Shown here one piece after another: positions 27,073 to 28,936 of a stretch of DNA of 28,936 bases (position 1 is the first letter of the stretch; each line of letters starts with the position of its first letter). Location of the stretch: IMG/VR virus record IMGVR_UViG_3300012349_000216, positions 1 through 28,936 of that record; one strand, 5' to 3'. The stretch is from a virus. Below the pieces are notes generated by a model. The model made no database searches. It was not told the origin of the DNA and saw only the letters and a program-made list of their open reading frames with translations. The position numbers were made by a program, and so were the translations under genes.

Positions 27073-28936
27073 ATGTTTGGAAGAACCATAGTGGCATTAG
27101 AAGTACATAAGCTCAAGCATTTAGATCATGTAGAAGACCTCCCTATTCGCCACGGTAGAGAAGGGTTCGAACACGCCCATAAAACACTTTTGGCTACTCA
27201 TGATCACCTTACCGGTAAAAAGCCAGAGAAATTCAATATCACCACTAAGTATGACGGCTCACCGTCAATTGTATTTGGTCATCACCCAACTACCGGAAAG
27301 TTCTTTGTTGGATCTAAGTCAGTATTTAACAAGAACGCCAAAATCAATCACTCGCATGAAGATATTGAAAAAAATCATGCGAAAGCGCCGGGCCTTGTAA
27401 CTAAGCTAAAGCATGCTTTTGATCATCTTAAGGATAACATCCCAAAGAAGGGTGTATATCAAGGTGACTTGATGTATTCTGGTGATGATGTCAAGAAATC
27501 TGGTAGTCATCTAAAATTTCAACCAAATACTATGGAGTATGGTGTAAACAAAGATACACCAGAAGGTCGCCGTGTCGCAGATTCTAAGATGGGCATGGTG
27601 GTTCATACTGAGTATAAAGGTAACGGTATTGAAGATATGAAAGCGTCATTCAATCCTGATACTTCAAAATTCAACCATAAGGGTCCTGTGAACTTCATTG
27701 ACCCAAAGGTAAGCCCTCACGTCAAATATACTCCTGAACAAGAAAAAGAATTTACTTCTAATCTCTTTAAAGCACGTCAGCTCAGCACCGAAATCCATAA
27801 ATCAAAGGTATATGATCTAGCTAAGGATCAAGAACCACTTCTACTAGGATATGCAAATGACTCAGTTAAGCAAGGCAAGCCTGTTTCTACTTCGGGTTAT
27901 ATGGCATTCATTAATAACCGATACAAAAAGGCAATGGAAGATCTTAAGTCTTCCGGTGGTAAAGAGAAGAAACAATTAGAAATTGACTCACTATTAAAGA
28001 CAGTAGCTGACAACAAGAATGGCTATGATAAGCTATTCGACCTTCATAAGACTATGGCGGCCGCCAAAAAGCCATTGGTGGACGCTCTATCGAGTCATTC
28101 ACATTTGAAGACATCCATAGGTGGTAAAGAGACCAAGCCTGAGGGCTTTGTTGCAACTCATTCTGGAATTCCTTCCAAGTTAGTTGATCGCGACGAATTT
28201 TCTCGGGCGAATTTCGATTGGAATGAGAAAGCCAATCCAGAAGATAATCCCATGGTTTTTTCGTTTGGTCGGATGAATCCACCAACAATGGGTCATGAGG
28301 TTCTGGTGAACCGCGTTCAGGACTTGGCTCGTCGGATGGGAGCTTCTCACCAAATTGTAATGTCTGGTTCTCAGGATCCAAAGAAGAATCCTCTTTCTCC
28401 GGATGAAAAGTTGGATTATGCAAAATCAGCGTTTCCTTCTACTAATATTACAGTTGCAGGTAAAGACGATGCTACAGTCATTCATCAGCTCAAAAAGATT
28501 AATGGAAGAGGTGTTCGCCACCTCACCATGGTTGTTGGTGATGATCGAGTAGCTAGTTTCACTAAATTACTCCATGATTTGAATGGTAAAGAGTTTCATT
28601 TCAAAAAGATCAAAGTTGTATCAGCAGGTGCTAGAAATGCTGATGCTGATGATGATAGTGCTGAAGGCATGAGCGCTTCGAAGATGAGGAAAGCTGCTGC
28701 AGAAGGTGATTGGGAATCTTTCAAGAAAGGTGTTCCTTCACAAATGCCTGATGATAAAGTGCACGGAATGTATAAAGCCCTTCGTAATAAGATGGGTGTT
28801 AAAGATATTAAACCTGATGATAACGGCATGGTTATGACTGGAGTAGAAACTCGAGGTAAGCCTCTTCCTAAATCAGATGTAAAGATAGGAAAAGATACTC
28901 CTAATATTTCACTACAACGATATGCTACACGAGATA
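27073..28936 (+). CDS. Two-domain nucleotidyltransferase-like protein (DUF6267-like), 3'-truncated
   Basis: The frame stays open to the window's end (621 codons). The first part (LKHLDHVEDLPIRHGREGFEHA, then TTKYDGSPSIVFG) carries KYDG, like motif I (KxDG) of ATP-dependent ligases and capping enzymes, followed by KFFVGSKSVFNKN and VYQGDLMYSGDD. From about nt 28249 a second domain has FGRMNPPTMGH (HxGH-like site of NMNAT/CoaD-type nucleotidylyltransferases), VVGDDRV and EGMSASKMRKAA (like the ISSTxIR motif). I recall this arrangement in marine T4-like phages. There is no good ribosome site for ATG 27073; GTG 27091 after GGAAG is an alternative start. It has a late promoter. Confidence 0.7.
   Translation, partial: MFGRTIVALEVHKLKHLDHVEDLPIRHGREGFEHAHKTLLATHDHLTGKKPEKFNITTKYDGSPSIVFGHHPTTGKFFVGSKSVFNKNAKINHSHEDIEKNHAKAPGLVTKLKHAFDHLKDNIPKKGVYQGDLMYSGDDVKKSGSHLKFQPNTMEYGVNKDTPEGRRVADSKMGMVVHTEYKGNGIEDMKASFNPDTSKFNHKGPVNFIDPKVSPHVKYTPEQEKEFTSNLFKARQLSTEIHKSKVYDLAKDQEPLLLGYANDSVKQGKPVSTSGYMAFINNRYKKAMEDLKSSGGKEKKQLEIDSLLKTVADNKNGYDKLFDLHKTMAAAKKPLVDALSSHSHLKTSIGGKETKPEGFVATHSGIPSKLVDRDEFSRANFDWNEKANPEDNPMVFSFGRMNPPTMGHEVLVNRVQDLARRMGASHQIVMSGSQDPKKNPLSPDEKLDYAKSAFPSTNITVAGKDDATVIHQLKKINGRGVRHLTMVVGDDRVASFTKLLHDLNGKEFHFKKIKVVSAGARNADADDDSAEGMSASKMRKAAAEGDWESFKKGVPSQMPDDKVHGMYKALRNKMGVKDIKPDDNGMVMTGVETRGKPLPKSDVKIGKDTPNISLQRYATRD

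Noticed and set aside
28052-28423. 123-aa minus-strand ORF opposite the last gene
   Set aside because: The + frame there carries the PPTMGH motif region and stays open; the minus frame has no ribosome site or known motif.
1-28936. CRISPR arrays, insertion sequences or integrase/att sites
   Set aside because: No regularly spaced repeats, transposase or integrase frames, or flanking terminal repeats were seen.

Overview
The window is AT-rich, almost fully coding DNA from a large T4-like myovirus. The evidence is the T4 replication and recombination set in T4 order on the + strand: gp46 (partial), sliding clamp gp45, clamp loader gp44 and gp62, RegA, DNA polymerase gp43, UvsX and helicase gp41. 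Genes are short and packed, mostly joined by ATGA or TAATG stop-start overlaps. The host cannot be fixed from this sequence. Lysis genes of the Rz/Rz1 kind imply a Gram-negative host, and the perfect TTGACA/TATAAT boxes imply a standard sigma-70 polymerase.

Region 1 (1-2107) holds the end of gp46, a peptide deformylase and a small orphan. Region 2 (2110-11996) is a cargo block lying between gp46 and gp45, where T4 has only a few small genes. It carries a dCMP deaminase and a complete 7-deazaguanine DNA-modification pathway: QueD, QueE, FolE, a DpdA-type transglycosylase, QueF, QueC and a free-standing class II glutamine amidotransferase. Mixed with these are a NADAR-family protein, a YkgJ-like cysteine-rich protein, a DUF3310-like protein, a GT-A-like glycosyltransferase and several unknown small proteins. 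The order of reactions would be GTP to dihydroneopterin triphosphate (FolE), to CPH4 (QueD), to CDG (QueE), to preQ0 (QueC, perhaps with ammonia from the amidotransferase), to preQ1 (QueF), with DpdA exchanging the base into DNA.

Region 3 (12003-15979) is the clamp, clamp loader and RegA block with small interleaved genes. Region 4 (15957-19578) is an accessory stretch: an HTH protein, a histone-H1-like basic-tailed protein, small unknowns, a convergent Rz/Rz1 spanin pair on the minus strand, an odd tRNA-Arg(UCU)-like gene and a conserved small protein closed by a terminator. Region 5 (19582-25747) is gp43, UvsX, a MazG-like protein and gp41. Region 6 (25750-28936) appears to be a late module: a protein with two copies of an 80-residue repeat, a two-helix membrane protein, a terminator and a long two-domain nucleotidyltransferase-like protein that runs off the window.

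Two promoter classes are visible. Sigma-70-like boxes (TTGACA, 17-18 bp, TATAAT-like) precede early or middle genes. An ATAAATA element like the T4 late promoter precedes regA, the spanins, the repeat protein and the last gene. No gap longer than 300 bases lacks a gene. The main interest is the modification cluster: its unusual QueD and QueE active-site motifs, its split amidotransferase/QueC pair alongside QueF, and its unexplained NADAR, YkgJ-like and glycosyltransferase neighbours.
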